DNA of 64,000 nucleotides, taken from NCBI RefSeq assembly GCF_900187375.1, contig NZ_FYEW01000002.1, positions 868,001 through 932,000 on the forward strand, read 5' to 3'. Made by a program: the position numbers and the translations under genes. The stretch's first letter is position 1. Each line of letters begins with the position of its first letter. A model generated the notes under the pieces. It did not search any database. It saw only the letters and a program-made list of their open reading frames with translations, and had not been told where the DNA came from. This stretch comes from Hymenobacter gelipurpurascens (GTDB lineage Bacteria; Bacteroidota; Bacteroidia; Cytophagales; Hymenobacteraceae). Below are positions 1 to 8,105 of the stretch, piece after piece.

Positions 1-1126
1 CATAGCTTTCCAATGCCTTCAGTACTGCTTCGGCCGAACGGTCGCCGGCACAGTGGAAGAGCATGGGCTGTTTCCACTCCAAGCCTTCCCGCACCATCTT
101 GGCCACTTCGGCCTCGCTGAAATTTAGCCGTCCTTTCCAGCCCGGACGGTCCAGGTAGTCGGAGCGCAAGGCCGCGCCGCGCTCATAGGGCGTACCGTCT
201 AGCACCCATTTCAGGCCACTTATCCGTACGCGGGGTGCAGGCTGGCGTAACGTTGACAGTTGGCGTAGCTCGGCGGTTTCGCGGCCCTGAGGAGAGGTAG
301 CCGGAAAAGGGCGCGCGTGCACCCGAATCGGCAGGTTGGCTTGCACCAGAAGCCGGGCAAAGCGGGCCACGGGTATCGTAGAAAACACCTGTATGGAAGT
401 AACTCCGAAGCCCATTGCCTGATTGGCCAAGGCCCTAAGCTCCCGTAGCACGGCCGTATCGGGCACCTGCTCACTGAGCAGGCGCTGAGGATGCCACTGC
501 GCATACTCCTGTAGCCGCCCATTGATCTGGCGGAAGCCGGCCACACGCTCAAATATACCGCCCATAGGGTTAGGCTGCTCAGCCGCCAGCTGCAGGCGGG
601 GCATTGCCTGCGTATTCAGAATGTGCGTGTGCCCGTAGTGGGCTTGCAGCAGCACTGGGTGGTTGGGAGCCAAGGCATCCAGCGCCGCCCGGTTCACGAG
701 GGTATCCAGCACCACCTTGGCCCCTACCGAGCCAAAAATCCAGGTGCCAGCGGGGGCCTGTTGCGCTGCGGCTTTGATGGCCTGGGCAGTTTCGGCCCAG
801 GTGGGCTCCATACTTGAGAAGGCCAGCCGTATGCCCGCAGGCAGAGGGTCAAAATGCATGTGCGCGTCATTGAAGCCCGGCGTTACGAGCCGGCCCTGCA
901 GGTCGAGGCGGCGGGTGTTTGGGCCCACCCACCGGCTAACTTCCGCATCCGTACCGACGGCCACAATTCGCTCGCCCCGGATAGCTAGGGCCTGGGCGCT
1001 AGGCCTGCCAACATCGGCCGTGAAGATGTTCCCGTTCAGGAGAACCAGATCGGCGGGAGGCTGCTGCCCGTAGGCCACTGCTATCAGCCGTACAGTCAGG
1101 AAGACGAGCACCAGGAGCTTTTTCAT
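1..1126 (-). CDS. Secreted amidohydrolase family 3 (YtcJ-like), C-terminus off window
   Basis: Partial gene; 375 codons are visible from the ATG at 1126 and it runs off the left edge. A signal peptide (MKKLLVLVFLTVRLIAVAYG) suggests export. The amidohydrolase metal motif GFNDAHMH lies at about residues 83-90, the segment KWVLDGTPYERG follows at about 310, and FHCAGD is at about 357-362, in the order expected of the YtcJ/amidohydrolase_3 group. These are metal-dependent hydrolases of amide-type bonds with poorly defined substrates. The N-terminal LLNGNIFTADVGRPSAQALA is the usual beta-sandwich entry of the family. The reading frame is intact throughout. The substrate cannot be read from the sequence. 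No operon partner is visible, since the next gene to the right ends 143 bp upstream. Confidence 0.85.
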   Translation of the reverse strand, partial: MKKLLVLVFLTVRLIAVAYGQQPPADLVLLNGNIFTADVGRPSAQALAIRGERIVAVGTDAEVSRWVGPNTRRLDLQGRLVTPGFNDAHMHFDPLPAGIRLAFSSMEPTWAETAQAIKAAAQQAPAGTWIFGSVGAKVVLDTLVNRAALDALAPNHPVLLQAHYGHTHILNTQAMPRLQLAAEQPNPMGGIFERVAGFRQINGRLQEYAQWHPQRLLSEQVPDTAVLRELRALANQAMGFGVTSIQVFSTIPVARFARLLVQANLPIRVHARPFPATSPQGRETAELRQLSTLRQPAPRVRISGLKWVLDGTPYERGAALRSDYLDRPGWKGRLNFSEAEVAKMVREGLEWKQPMLFHCAGDRSAEAVLKALESY

Positions 1127-1213
1127 AGTAAGCTGACGTGGACGTGTTTATAACCATATAGATTGCTGAATATACAAATAATACACAGGCCTGCCCCCTG
1201 CTACCAAAGCAAG

Positions 1214-1242
1214 AAGGCCCCCCGGAATTTCCGAAGGGCCTT
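1214..1242 (-). terminator. Probable terminator of the DUF2382 gene pair
   Basis: Stem AAGGCCC...GGGCCTT with inner CCGG/CCGA pairing, just downstream (leftward) of the stop codon at 1270. It is followed on the minus strand by a weakly T-rich stretch. Confidence 0.5.
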
Positions 1243-1269
1243 ACATATGTTGCTCCTCAACTGCGCTAC

Positions 1270-2205
1270 CTATCTGTTGCGCTGGTTGTAATCGGAATCA
1301 GAATCCGTGTTAGTGCGGGTATCAACGCCCGTACGGCCATCCAAGCGCTCTACGTCTACTTCGGTTTTGCGCACTGTGTCGCGCACTACTTCTTCGCGCT
1401 CGGTTACTTCCTTGCCTAACGATACTTCCTCTACTACTCGGGCCTCTTTGCCTACTACAGCACGCTCTGCGCTTTCTGTAATCTCAATATTGCCTTCCTT
1501 GAAAGCGGCAAAATCGGCTTCGGTAGCGGGTCGGTCTACGGGGCGGCGCTCTACATTCACGTGCTCTTCGCGGAGGCGTACACTAGCCTCCACGGGGCGC
1601 TCCACAATGCGGCTCCGCAACCGAGCACCGCCTGTCTGCTCTACTCGCTTGCCTACCTGCAGGTTTTCCTCGATTACCTGAGCAGTAGCGCCACCTTGCA
1701 CATTGCTAGCAGTGCTACCAGCGCTATAGTTGTTGCCCGTCTGGTAGCCGGTCTGGCTAGCACGCTCATTTACATCTACTGCACCGGCTTCGTCCAGAAT
1801 CTGGGCTGCTTGGTGCGCGTTTTCGGCCGAGTGCGCATGCACCGTTACTACAGAACCACTGTTGCGGGCCACATGAGAATAGCGACGGGCGTCATCAGAG
1901 TCGTCGCCACCAAACAGGTTGCTAAAGAAGTTGCTGATACCGTCACCAGCCTGCTCAGCCGTACGGCCGGCTGCGTCGGCAGCGCCTTCTACGGCGGTAC
2001 CACTGCTGTTGCGGTAATTGCTATCGGAACCCTGCGAGCCGCTGGTGCTACCCGAGGTGTTGGAAGAAACGTCTACATGCTCGGTGCTAAAGCCGGCGGC
2101 GGCAAGGCGTTGAGCGGCTTGCTGCGCTTGGGCAGCGGTTTCGAAGATACCTACTACTGTCTGGTTCATAGCTTGATGGATGGGTTGGGGTGAATGGGAT
2201 GTCAT
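1270..2205 (-). CDS. YflT-like plus DUF2382 (YsnF/AvaK) stress protein
   Basis: 311 aa. The N-terminus (NQTVVGIFETAAQAQQAAQR, from residue 13) matches the general-stress 17M/YflT fold used to alter or sense envelope stress. A Gly/Ser/Asn-rich linker (about 45-180) follows. The C-terminal part (about 180-290) is a charged DUF2382 domain of alternating Glu/Arg/Val strands (VGKRVEQTGGARLRSRIVER). No signal peptide is seen. The start ATG overlaps the upstream gene's stop as TAATG, so the two DUF2382 genes are probably translationally coupled. An alternative start is the ATG at 2169 (MNQTVVG). The family is stress-associated in many bacteria but its biochemical role is unknown. The two adjacent DUF2382 copies probably arose by duplication. 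Confidence 0.85.
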   Translation of the reverse strand: MTSHSPQPIHQAMNQTVVGIFETAAQAQQAAQRLAAAGFSTEHVDVSSNTSGSTSGSQGSDSNYRNSSGTAVEGAADAAGRTAEQAGDGISNFFSNLFGGDDSDDARRYSHVARNSGSVVTVHAHSAENAHQAAQILDEAGAVDVNERASQTGYQTGNNYSAGSTASNVQGGATAQVIEENLQVGKRVEQTGGARLRSRIVERPVEASVRLREEHVNVERRPVDRPATEADFAAFKEGNIEITESAERAVVGKEARVVEEVSLGKEVTEREEVVRDTVRKTEVDVERLDGRTGVDTRTNTDSDSDYNQRNR

Positions 2206-2672
2206 TAATTAGCCGTATTCTCTGCAGGAGAGATTCCGCTGGGGGTAATAAGTGATTCGCGCTGTACTTGCACCGACTCTTGGCGCAGTACCACGGTGTG
2301 GCTTTCCTGGGTGGGCACCTCGTGCTTAGTAACATGCAACTCTTCCACTACTAGCATGCGTTTTACCACCACTTCGCGCACCACAGGTATGATCATGGTA
2401 TCGCCTTCATAGCGCACACCTGGTAGCGTGGCACCATCGGCTACAAAGGCATTGATGGGCACGCGTTCTACTTTCACTTCATCATGAAGCAGAGTGAAGT
2501 TCAGCGTTTCTTCGTGCTCCTCTACCTTTTTGGTCAGGTGTACTCGGCCGGTTTCTACTACCTCACGCCGGATGATTGCCTGCTCTTCAATGACAGGCAA
2601 GATCACCGTCTCGGCGGCGTGAGCAGACAGTCGGTCGTCAGACCCAATAGGAGAAGTTGGTGTAGTGCTCAT
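2205..2672 (-). CDS. DUF2382 domain protein (YsnF/AvaK-like)
   Basis: 155 aa from the ATG at 2672 (MSTTPTSPIG). A longer reading from 2717 adds a basic, unlikely N-terminus. The whole chain is a DUF2382 domain of repeated beta-strand-like blocks rich in Val, Glu, Arg and Thr (VVETGRVHLTKKVEEHEE). There is no signal peptide or membrane segment. Its TAA stop overlaps the next ATG by one base (TAATG), which indicates a two-gene operon with coupled translation. Function is unknown. Relatives are linked with general and desiccation stress in cyanobacteria, Bacillus and Deinococcus-type bacteria, and that is the only basis for a stress role here. Confidence 0.85.
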   Translation of the reverse strand: MSTTPTSPIGSDDRLSAHAAETVILPVIEEQAIIRREVVETGRVHLTKKVEEHEETLNFTLLHDEVKVERVPINAFVADGATLPGVRYEGDTMIIPVVREVVVKRMLVVEELHVTKHEVPTQESHTVVLRQESVQVQRESLITPSGISPAENTAN

Positions 2673-3082
2673 GGGGTTGATTCTACGCCGAATCTTAGGC
2701 CACGTTGTTAGCAGCAAGCTGAACTTTTTCTTTCTTCCTAGCTTAGCTTTTATAAATTATTTGCGCTAGCCAAACCTTTATCCTCAAGCCATTTACGAGC
2801 TTACTTCACGGATAAAGGGCATTGAAACTGAGCAGTTGATGCTCTTGGCTACTATAACTATTCAACTAAAACTCAATAGCTCATACATGCACCGAAGCAC
2901 AAGATTTTATTGACATTCTCTTGCAGAGGCCTACTGACCTAGTGGGCTAGGCTCACGGGTGTGGGGAACCAAGCAGTTCGAAAGGCACAGGTCTACCCAA
3001 AGGATACGCGCGATACAAGAAGCGACGAAACCCCGCTGAAACTTGCTTTCTTTGGCGCCTACACTTCTGTCTGCCCGCCGTT
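2673..3082. other. Intergenic region, 410 bp
   Basis: AT-rich compared with the flanks, especially 2725-2900. It separates the divergent DUF2382 operon and the glycosylasparaginase gene and so must hold both promoters. I could not place a convincing TTTG/TAnnTTTG pair for either. No credible ORF or hairpin is seen. Confidence 0.6.
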
Positions 3083-4102
3083 ATACCTACTCGTCGCCAG
3101 TTTATCACTTGCTCAGCTGCCGGCCTGACCGTGCTGGCGGCCAGCCCCTTAGCCGATGCTCTGCCTGCACCAGCGGCTACCGACAAACCCCTGGTTATTT
3201 CTACCTGGAATGATGGCCTGGCCGCCAACCTGGGGGCCTGGAAAGTGCTCAGCAAGGGCGGGCGGGCCCTGGATGCGGTGGAAGCTGGTGTGATGGTGAC
3301 GGAAGCTTCGCAGAACTGCTGCGTCGGGCTGGGTGGCAACCCCGACCGGGAAGGCATCGTGACCCTGGACGCCTGCATCATGGACGAGCAGTTTAATTGC
3401 GGCAGCGTGGCGGCCCTGGAGCGCATTAAGCACCCCATAGCGGTGGCACGGCGCGTAATGGAGCACACGCCCCATGTTATGCTGGTGGGCGAAGGAGCCC
3501 AGCAGTTTGCCGTAGCCCAAGGCTTCCCGCTGGAGCCGCAGAAACTCAGCCCCGATGCGGATAAGGCATACCGCGAATGGCTGAAAACCAGCCAGTACCG
3601 CCCGGTTATCAACATAGAGAACTCGGGCAACCAAAAGCCAACGGGTCCGGTAGGTGGCGCCAACAACCACGATACCATTGCTATGCTAGCCCAGGATGCC
3701 CACGGCAACCTAAGTGGCAGCTGCACTACCAGCGGCATGGGCTTCAAGATGCGCGGCCGCCTCGGCGACTCGTCACTTATTGGGTCGGGGCTGTTCGTAG
3801 ACAACGCGGTATGGGCCGCCGCCGCTACCGGCCAGGGCGAAGACGTAATTAGGATGGCCGGAGCCCATACGGTAGTAGAGCTGATGCGGCAGGGTCTCTC
3901 GCCGAAAGCCGCCTGCAAAGCCGCTGTAGAGCGTATTGCCAAGATTAAAGGCGCCAAGGCCCATGACATTCAGGTGTGCTTTATTGCCGTCAGCAACCAG
4001 GGCCAGCACGGGGCCTACTCGCTCCAAAAAGGCTTCAGCTATGCCGTATGCACCCCCGAAAATCAGCAGCAACTCATTCAGAGTGAGTATTTATTGGGAT
4101 AA
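3083..4102 (+). CDS. Tat-exported N4-(beta-N-acetylglucosaminyl)-L-asparaginase (glycosylasparaginase)
   Basis: An Ntn-hydrolase that cleaves GlcNAc-Asn in glycoprotein breakdown, or acts as a related isoaspartyl peptidase. The catalytic Thr is in NNHDTIAMLAQD, where autocleavage would create the N-terminal nucleophile. The following SGSCTTSGMGFKMRGRLGDS matches the glycosylasparaginase substrate loop. The first ordinary start in frame is the GTG at 3131, but the open frame continues upstream and encodes a clear twin-arginine signal (PTRRQFITCSAAGLTVLAA, cleavage near ADALPA). I therefore place the start near 3083, where the codon is ATA rather than ATG. CTG at 3071 is another option. With this start the protein is about 339 aa, normal for the exported bacterial enzyme. 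It stands alone, with no operon partner. Confidence 0.85.
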   Translation: MPTRRQFITCSAAGLTVLAASPLADALPAPAATDKPLVISTWNDGLAANLGAWKVLSKGGRALDAVEAGVMVTEASQNCCVGLGGNPDREGIVTLDACIMDEQFNCGSVAALERIKHPIAVARRVMEHTPHVMLVGEGAQQFAVAQGFPLEPQKLSPDADKAYREWLKTSQYRPVINIENSGNQKPTGPVGGANNHDTIAMLAQDAHGNLSGSCTTSGMGFKMRGRLGDSSLIGSGLFVDNAVWAAAATGQGEDVIRMAGAHTVVELMRQGLSPKAACKAAVERIAKIKGAKAHDIQVCFIAVSNQGQHGAYSLQKGFSYAVCTPENQQQLIQSEYLLG

Positions 4103-4218
4103 AGCCTTTAGGCGAAATGATAAACGACTTTTGTCACAATTCCGAGACAATTGTCCTTGTCCAATAGATGGAATAACGGCTGATTTGGGTATCCATCCAC
4201 CATCTATCCTTACCCATT

Positions 4219-4629
4219 ATGAAAAAATTATTTCGCGCCCCTGCGGTGCTGGCACTGGCTACTGCTCTGCTGAGCAGCTGCTCCATTACACAGGAACCCG
4301 CTTCTCCTAAAAGCGTGGTGCAAACTGCCAACAACGTTCCTTGCGAAACCTGCCCACCCGTAGACCCACCGAGCGATGGTAATGGTGGTGAGTGCGTGGC
4401 ACCTACCCAAACTATTAAGGACAGAATCAGGGCCTATGTAGTGAAGAATGTTCCACTGATGCACTGGACACGTGTTACCACCATCACGCCGCCCGATGGC
4501 ATTACTTATGGTCTGGGCTGCGGAGGCGTGTATATGTTCAGCGTAGATATCATCGATGAATATGGCCGCTCTACCTATGCCAGCGGCACCTACGACTCCG
4601 GCACCGGCCAGTATACACTCACGAAATAG
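4219..4629 (+). CDS. Hypothetical lipoprotein
   Basis: 136 aa. Lipoprotein signal MKKLFRAPAVLALATALLSSC with a lipobox ending at Cys21, so the mature protein is probably membrane-anchored. A Pro/Cys-rich segment follows (VPCETCPPVDPPSDGNGGEC), then a C-terminal beta-rich part with a repeated G/Y/S pattern (YASGTYDSGTGQYTLTK). Four Cys beyond the lipobox could form disulfides. I do not recognise the family. The ATG at 4219 follows immediately after a short AT-rich leader, and a strong terminator lies 36 bp after the stop. Confidence 0.75.
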   Translation: MKKLFRAPAVLALATALLSSCSITQEPASPKSVVQTANNVPCETCPPVDPPSDGNGGECVAPTQTIKDRIRAYVVKNVPLMHWTRVTTITPPDGITYGLGCGGVYMFSVDIIDEYGRSTYASGTYDSGTGQYTLTK

Positions 4630-4665
4630 CGCCCAAAGAGTGGCCTACGTAGGCCGCGTCTGAAC

Positions 4666-4701
4666 AAAAAAAGCCAGCCCTCTTGCGGGGGCTGGCTTTT
4701 T
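4666..4701 (+). terminator. Rho-independent terminator after lipoprotein gene
   Basis: AAAAAAGCCAGCCC / GGGGCTGGCTTTTT stem-loop with flanking A and T runs, 36 bp after the stop at 4629. Confidence 0.85.
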
Positions 4702-4904
4702 GGTTGGTGGTAGCTGCACTGGCCTAGGAGTGTGAACCGCGCGCCAAGGGTGGGCTATAAATGCCGAGCATACGCCCTCAAGCAATACACCTGCAATTAG
4801 GCACTAGCACTACCAAGCAGTGATTAGGCAGGTTTTGCTTCTTTTGCAGGACTCACCTGGCCTTACCGGGTGTGCGCAACTGCCTTCCACCTCCTGCTTT
4901 CCTT

Positions 4905-5525
4905 ATGGCCTCCTCTGCTATTACTACCATCGTCTTCGATTTGGGCGGCGTGCTCATCGACTGGAATCCGCGCTATCTGTATAGAAAGCTCATGGCCGAT
5001 GAGCAGCAGATGGAGACGTTTCTGAGCACCATCACTACGCCAGACTGGAATGAGGAGCAGGACGCCGGCCGCACGCTGGCCGAGGCTACGGCCCAGCTCG
5101 TAGGCCAGTATCCGGAGCACCGCGAGCTGATTGAGCACTTCTACGGCCGCTGGCCCGAGATGCTGGGCGGTGCCATACAAGGCACCGTGGATATCCTGAC
5201 GGAGCTCCGCAACAGTGGCCGCTACCGCCTCTATGCCCTCACCAACTGGTCGGAAGAGACGTTTCCGGTGGCGCTGGAGCAGTTTGAGTTTCTGCACTGG
5301 TTTGAGGCCATTGTGGTTTCGGGCACCGAGAAGTCGCGCAAGCCTTTCCCCGGTTTTTACCACACCCTCCTCACCCGCTACCAGCTAGAGCCCGGCCAGG
5401 CCGTGTTCATTGATGACAATGAGCGCAACATTTTAGCGGCAAAAGCCATCGGTTTCCAGACCGTGCACTTCCAGTCGCCGGAGCAGCTGCGCGCGGAGCT
5501 GGAGGCCCTGCAGGTAGTGGCCTAG
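4905..5525 (+). CDS. HAD-superfamily phosphatase (YihX-like)
   Basis: 206 aa from the ATG at 4905; a GTG 33 bp upstream is less likely. HAD motif I is DLGGVLIDW near the N-terminus (Asp nucleophile; the usual second Asp of DxD is replaced by GVL as in YihX-type enzymes). Motif II is LTNWS, the motif III Lys is in KSRKPFP, and the final acidic motif is FIDDNERNI. The helical cap lies between motifs I and II. The closest class is subfamily IA, YihX/glucose-1-phosphate phosphatase or epoxide-hydrolase N-terminal type. The substrate is uncertain. Its TAG stop lies in the four-base CTAG shared with the stop of the convergent dehydrogenase gene. Confidence 0.85.
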   Translation: MASSAITTIVFDLGGVLIDWNPRYLYRKLMADEQQMETFLSTITTPDWNEEQDAGRTLAEATAQLVGQYPEHRELIEHFYGRWPEMLGGAIQGTVDILTELRNSGRYRLYALTNWSEETFPVALEQFEFLHWFEAIVVSGTEKSRKPFPGFYHTLLTRYQLEPGQAVFIDDNERNILAAKAIGFQTVHFQSPEQLRAELEALQVVA

Positions 5526-6259
5526 AGGTGGCCCAGGCGGCCGCCATCTACGCGCACTTCGGCGCCTTGCACAAATTCGGCATCAGCGGAGGCCAGGTAG
5601 GCCACCAGGGCGGCTACGTCTTCGGGGCGGCCTACGTCGGCGGGGTCAATCTTTTCGGCGCCCGATTTCACGTTGGGGTTTTCCCAAAGCATGGGCGTAT
5701 CGATGGCACCGGGCAGCACCGAGTTCACGCGCAGCCCTTTGGCCTTGCCTTCCAGCGCCGCTGAGCGCGTGAGGGAATTTACGGCAGCCTTCGCGGCGGC
5801 GTAAGGTGCTACCAGCGGGCTGGTTTCGATGGCATGAATGCTGGACACGTTTACGATGGTGCCGCCTGGCTTCATGTGCAGAAATGCCTGCTTGGTGAAA
5901 TAGAAAGCGCCTAGCAGGTCAACATTCAGAATACGCATCCAGTCCTCGCCGGTCAGCTCTTCGAGGGGCTTGAACTGCATCAGGCCCGCGTTGTTCACCA
6001 CCACATCCAGTCGGCCAAACTTCTGCAGGGCGCCTTGCACTGTGGCCTCTACCTGGGCTTCGACGCCTACATCACAGAGGCTAGGCCACACTTCGGGGGC
6101 TCCGGCGGCCGTGAGTAGAGGCACGGCTTTGTCGAGCTTTTCCTGGCTGTAATCTACCAGCACTAGGCGGGCGCCTTCGCTGGCCATGCGTTTGCAAATA
6201 GCCAGCCCAATACCGCTGGCGCCGCCCGTTACGAGGACTACTTTATCGTTAAAACGCAT
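5522..6259 (-). CDS. Short-chain dehydrogenase/reductase (classical SDR)
   Basis: 245 aa from MRFNDKVVLVTGG (ATG at 6259). Cofactor motif TGGASGIG is at residues 11-18, NNAG in the middle, catalytic Ser140 in VSSIHAIE and Tyr153/Lys157 in YAAAK. The C-terminus (VQGAEVRVDGG) is the standard SDR ending. It would oxidise or reduce a small alcohol/ketone with NAD(P). The substrate is unknown, and glucose dehydrogenase-like or 3-ketoacyl reductase-like are both possible. It lies 31 bp downstream of the GH1-like gene on the same strand, so a two-gene sugar-related operon is plausible. Its stop codon overlaps that of the convergent HAD gene. Confidence 0.88.
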   Translation of the reverse strand: MRFNDKVVLVTGGASGIGLAICKRMASEGARLVLVDYSQEKLDKAVPLLTAAGAPEVWPSLCDVGVEAQVEATVQGALQKFGRLDVVVNNAGLMQFKPLEELTGEDWMRILNVDLLGAFYFTKQAFLHMKPGGTIVNVSSIHAIETSPLVAPYAAAKAAVNSLTRSAALEGKAKGLRVNSVLPGAIDTPMLWENPNVKSGAEKIDPADVGRPEDVAALVAYLASADAEFVQGAEVRVDGGRLGHL

Positions 6260-6290
6260 GAAAAGGGGAAATACGTGAGGTAGTGAGGTA

Positions 6291-7610
6291 TTAGAGTGAA
6301 TTGGCGGAGGTAGTGTTGGCCGCCATCGTAGAGCTATCCTGGCTGGCTTGCTGGGCATCGGCTTGCTTTTCCTGCGCGAAGTTTTCGTTGGTGTCTTTGG
6401 GCATCACAATGGGTACCTGCAGGCACACACTTTGGGCGGGCAGCACCTGGCGCCAGTCACTGATGAGCTGCTTGTAGGCCTGGCCTACGGGCCGGATATT
6501 GCGGTCGAGGTCGTAGAGGCCCAGCGGATTTACGATGCCGTTGTTCTCACGCAGGGCCGTGTCCCAGTCTACCTGATCGGTGAGCGAATACCACGTGAAG
6601 CCCACAATCGGCACGCCATCGTTCCGCACGCGCAGCACATTGGCCCACTCCTTCCAGAGCCAGTTCACGGCTTCGTCGCCGCAGGGGCCCTGCCACAGAT
6701 TGGTTTCGGTGTGCATCACGGGCAGGCGGTAGCGGTCGTGATACTGGCGTGTGATAACGTGGTAGCCGAAGATTTCGCCCGAGGCGCGGGTGGTACCGTC
6801 GGCGTGCACGCGGTGCTCGTTGGTGCGGTAGTAGTCGTTGCCCATGATGCACTGATGCTTCAGGCGGTTGTGCAGGAAGAAATGGTACTCCTCTCGCGTC
6901 ATGCCGTTATCCATCAGGTACTCATACATTTCCGAATCTACCCGGCGCCCATAGTTCAGGTCCAGCGAGAGAAAGCGCTTGGCGTTCAGCAGCTCGGCGG
7001 GGCGGATGGCCGCGGGGTTCTCCGCATGAAAATACTCCGACGACTCGCTCTGGATAAACAGCGCATCGGGCCGCACCTCGGCAATAGATTTCATGGCCAG
7101 CACATTGGCTTTCACGATGTGCTTAAGTGCCGTTATGAACGCTTTGTCTGATTTCAGCTGCTCGTTCCACCACCCAAAAAGCGCCGAAAATTCGGCGCAG
7201 ATAAACATCTCGTTTACGGGTGTATAGAGCTGCACCCACGGAAAACGGGTGGCAAACGCCTTGGCGTAATCGGCAAATAGCTCCGGAAACTCGGGGTTCT
7301 GGAAGTTCCCCATCCAGTCGGGCACCCCAAAGTGGCACAGGTCCACGATAGGCGCAATATTGCGCCGGTACAAGTCGCGAAACGTATCATCGGCAAACGA
7401 CCAGTCGTAGCGGCCCGGTCCCAGCCAGGTAGTATGAATGGGTGGCCCGTAGCGCAAGAAGCTGATACCCAGTTCTTCCACCAAATCAAAATCCTTTTGC
7501 CAATACCGGTAGTGCCCGCACTTCTCCATCTCATCTACCCGAGTTTTGCCGTTATGGATGGTAGGGTTGCTGTTTTCGATGCCGGTAGCGAACAGGAAGT
7601 GAGGGGTCAT
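6291..7610 (-). CDS. Glycoside hydrolase family 1-like beta-glycosidase
   Basis: 439 aa from MTPHFLFATGIENSNP (ATG at 7610); an upstream in-frame extension to 7688 looks non-coding. The fold is a GH-A (beta/alpha)8 barrel. The acid/base Glu is in YTPVNE (E134) and the nucleophile Glu in MHTETN (E302), with the conserved RYGPPIHTTW near 55-65 and WYSLTDQVDW near 340. This matches distant GH1/beta-glucosidase relatives that lack the classical ITENG. The last 40 residues are a Gln/Ala/Ser-rich tail. There is no signal peptide, so it is probably cytoplasmic. It is followed by an SDR gene, so the pair may process a disaccharide or glycoside and its product. Confidence 0.8.
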   Translation of the reverse strand: MTPHFLFATGIENSNPTIHNGKTRVDEMEKCGHYRYWQKDFDLVEELGISFLRYGPPIHTTWLGPGRYDWSFADDTFRDLYRRNIAPIVDLCHFGVPDWMGNFQNPEFPELFADYAKAFATRFPWVQLYTPVNEMFICAEFSALFGWWNEQLKSDKAFITALKHIVKANVLAMKSIAEVRPDALFIQSESSEYFHAENPAAIRPAELLNAKRFLSLDLNYGRRVDSEMYEYLMDNGMTREEYHFFLHNRLKHQCIMGNDYYRTNEHRVHADGTTRASGEIFGYHVITRQYHDRYRLPVMHTETNLWQGPCGDEAVNWLWKEWANVLRVRNDGVPIVGFTWYSLTDQVDWDTALRENNGIVNPLGLYDLDRNIRPVGQAYKQLISDWRQVLPAQSVCLQVPIVMPKDTNENFAQEKQADAQQASQDSSTMAANTTSANSL

Positions 7611-8105
7611 GGCAGGGTAAGACAAGGCGTAAGGAAAGCGCGACGCACAACTGCCCTTCGGCAGCCGAAGGAGTTGGTGGAGCGCCACTCTCCTGTGGGT
7701 TTACTCTGAAAACCGTTCCGGTGTTTCGCCCTGGTTTTCCTGGGTTTCCGGTGGCCTAAGCTGAAGCGTAGCCCCAGGCCAGGTCAGCGGGGGCAGCCGC
7801 AGCCACCGCCTGTTTCGGGTGACGAAAACGGCTATCCTGGCCTAACCACACAATTTTGCACGTGCAGCTTTTCAGCTGTTTCTGAGGCCGTTGCTGAAGT
7901 GCTGTAATTCGCCGCAGGGAATCCTGAAGCCCTGTTTCAGGCTGTACCGGACGCTTACAATACTCCAGCTTATTGATATACAATTAGTTATATATATCAG
8001 GCTACTACCTACTCCAGTAGAACATGCCTTCCGCCTGTACCGTATTGCCATCACTTCGGGTTCTCCGAAGCCTACTCTTTTCTACTCCAACCGAAATCCT
8101 TACTT
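7611..8105. other. Intergenic region, about 495 bp, divergent promoters
   Basis: Separates the GH1-like gene (minus) from the repeat protein (plus). It holds two copies of the GGCCTA motif (7751, 7827) and an AT-rich patch at 7970-8010. Short ORFs here have no coding character. No clear terminator or RNA gene is seen. Confidence 0.5.

Noticed and set aside
2673..3082. Small ORFs and ncRNA in the 410-bp gap
   Set aside because: No coding character, terminator or conserved structure seen.
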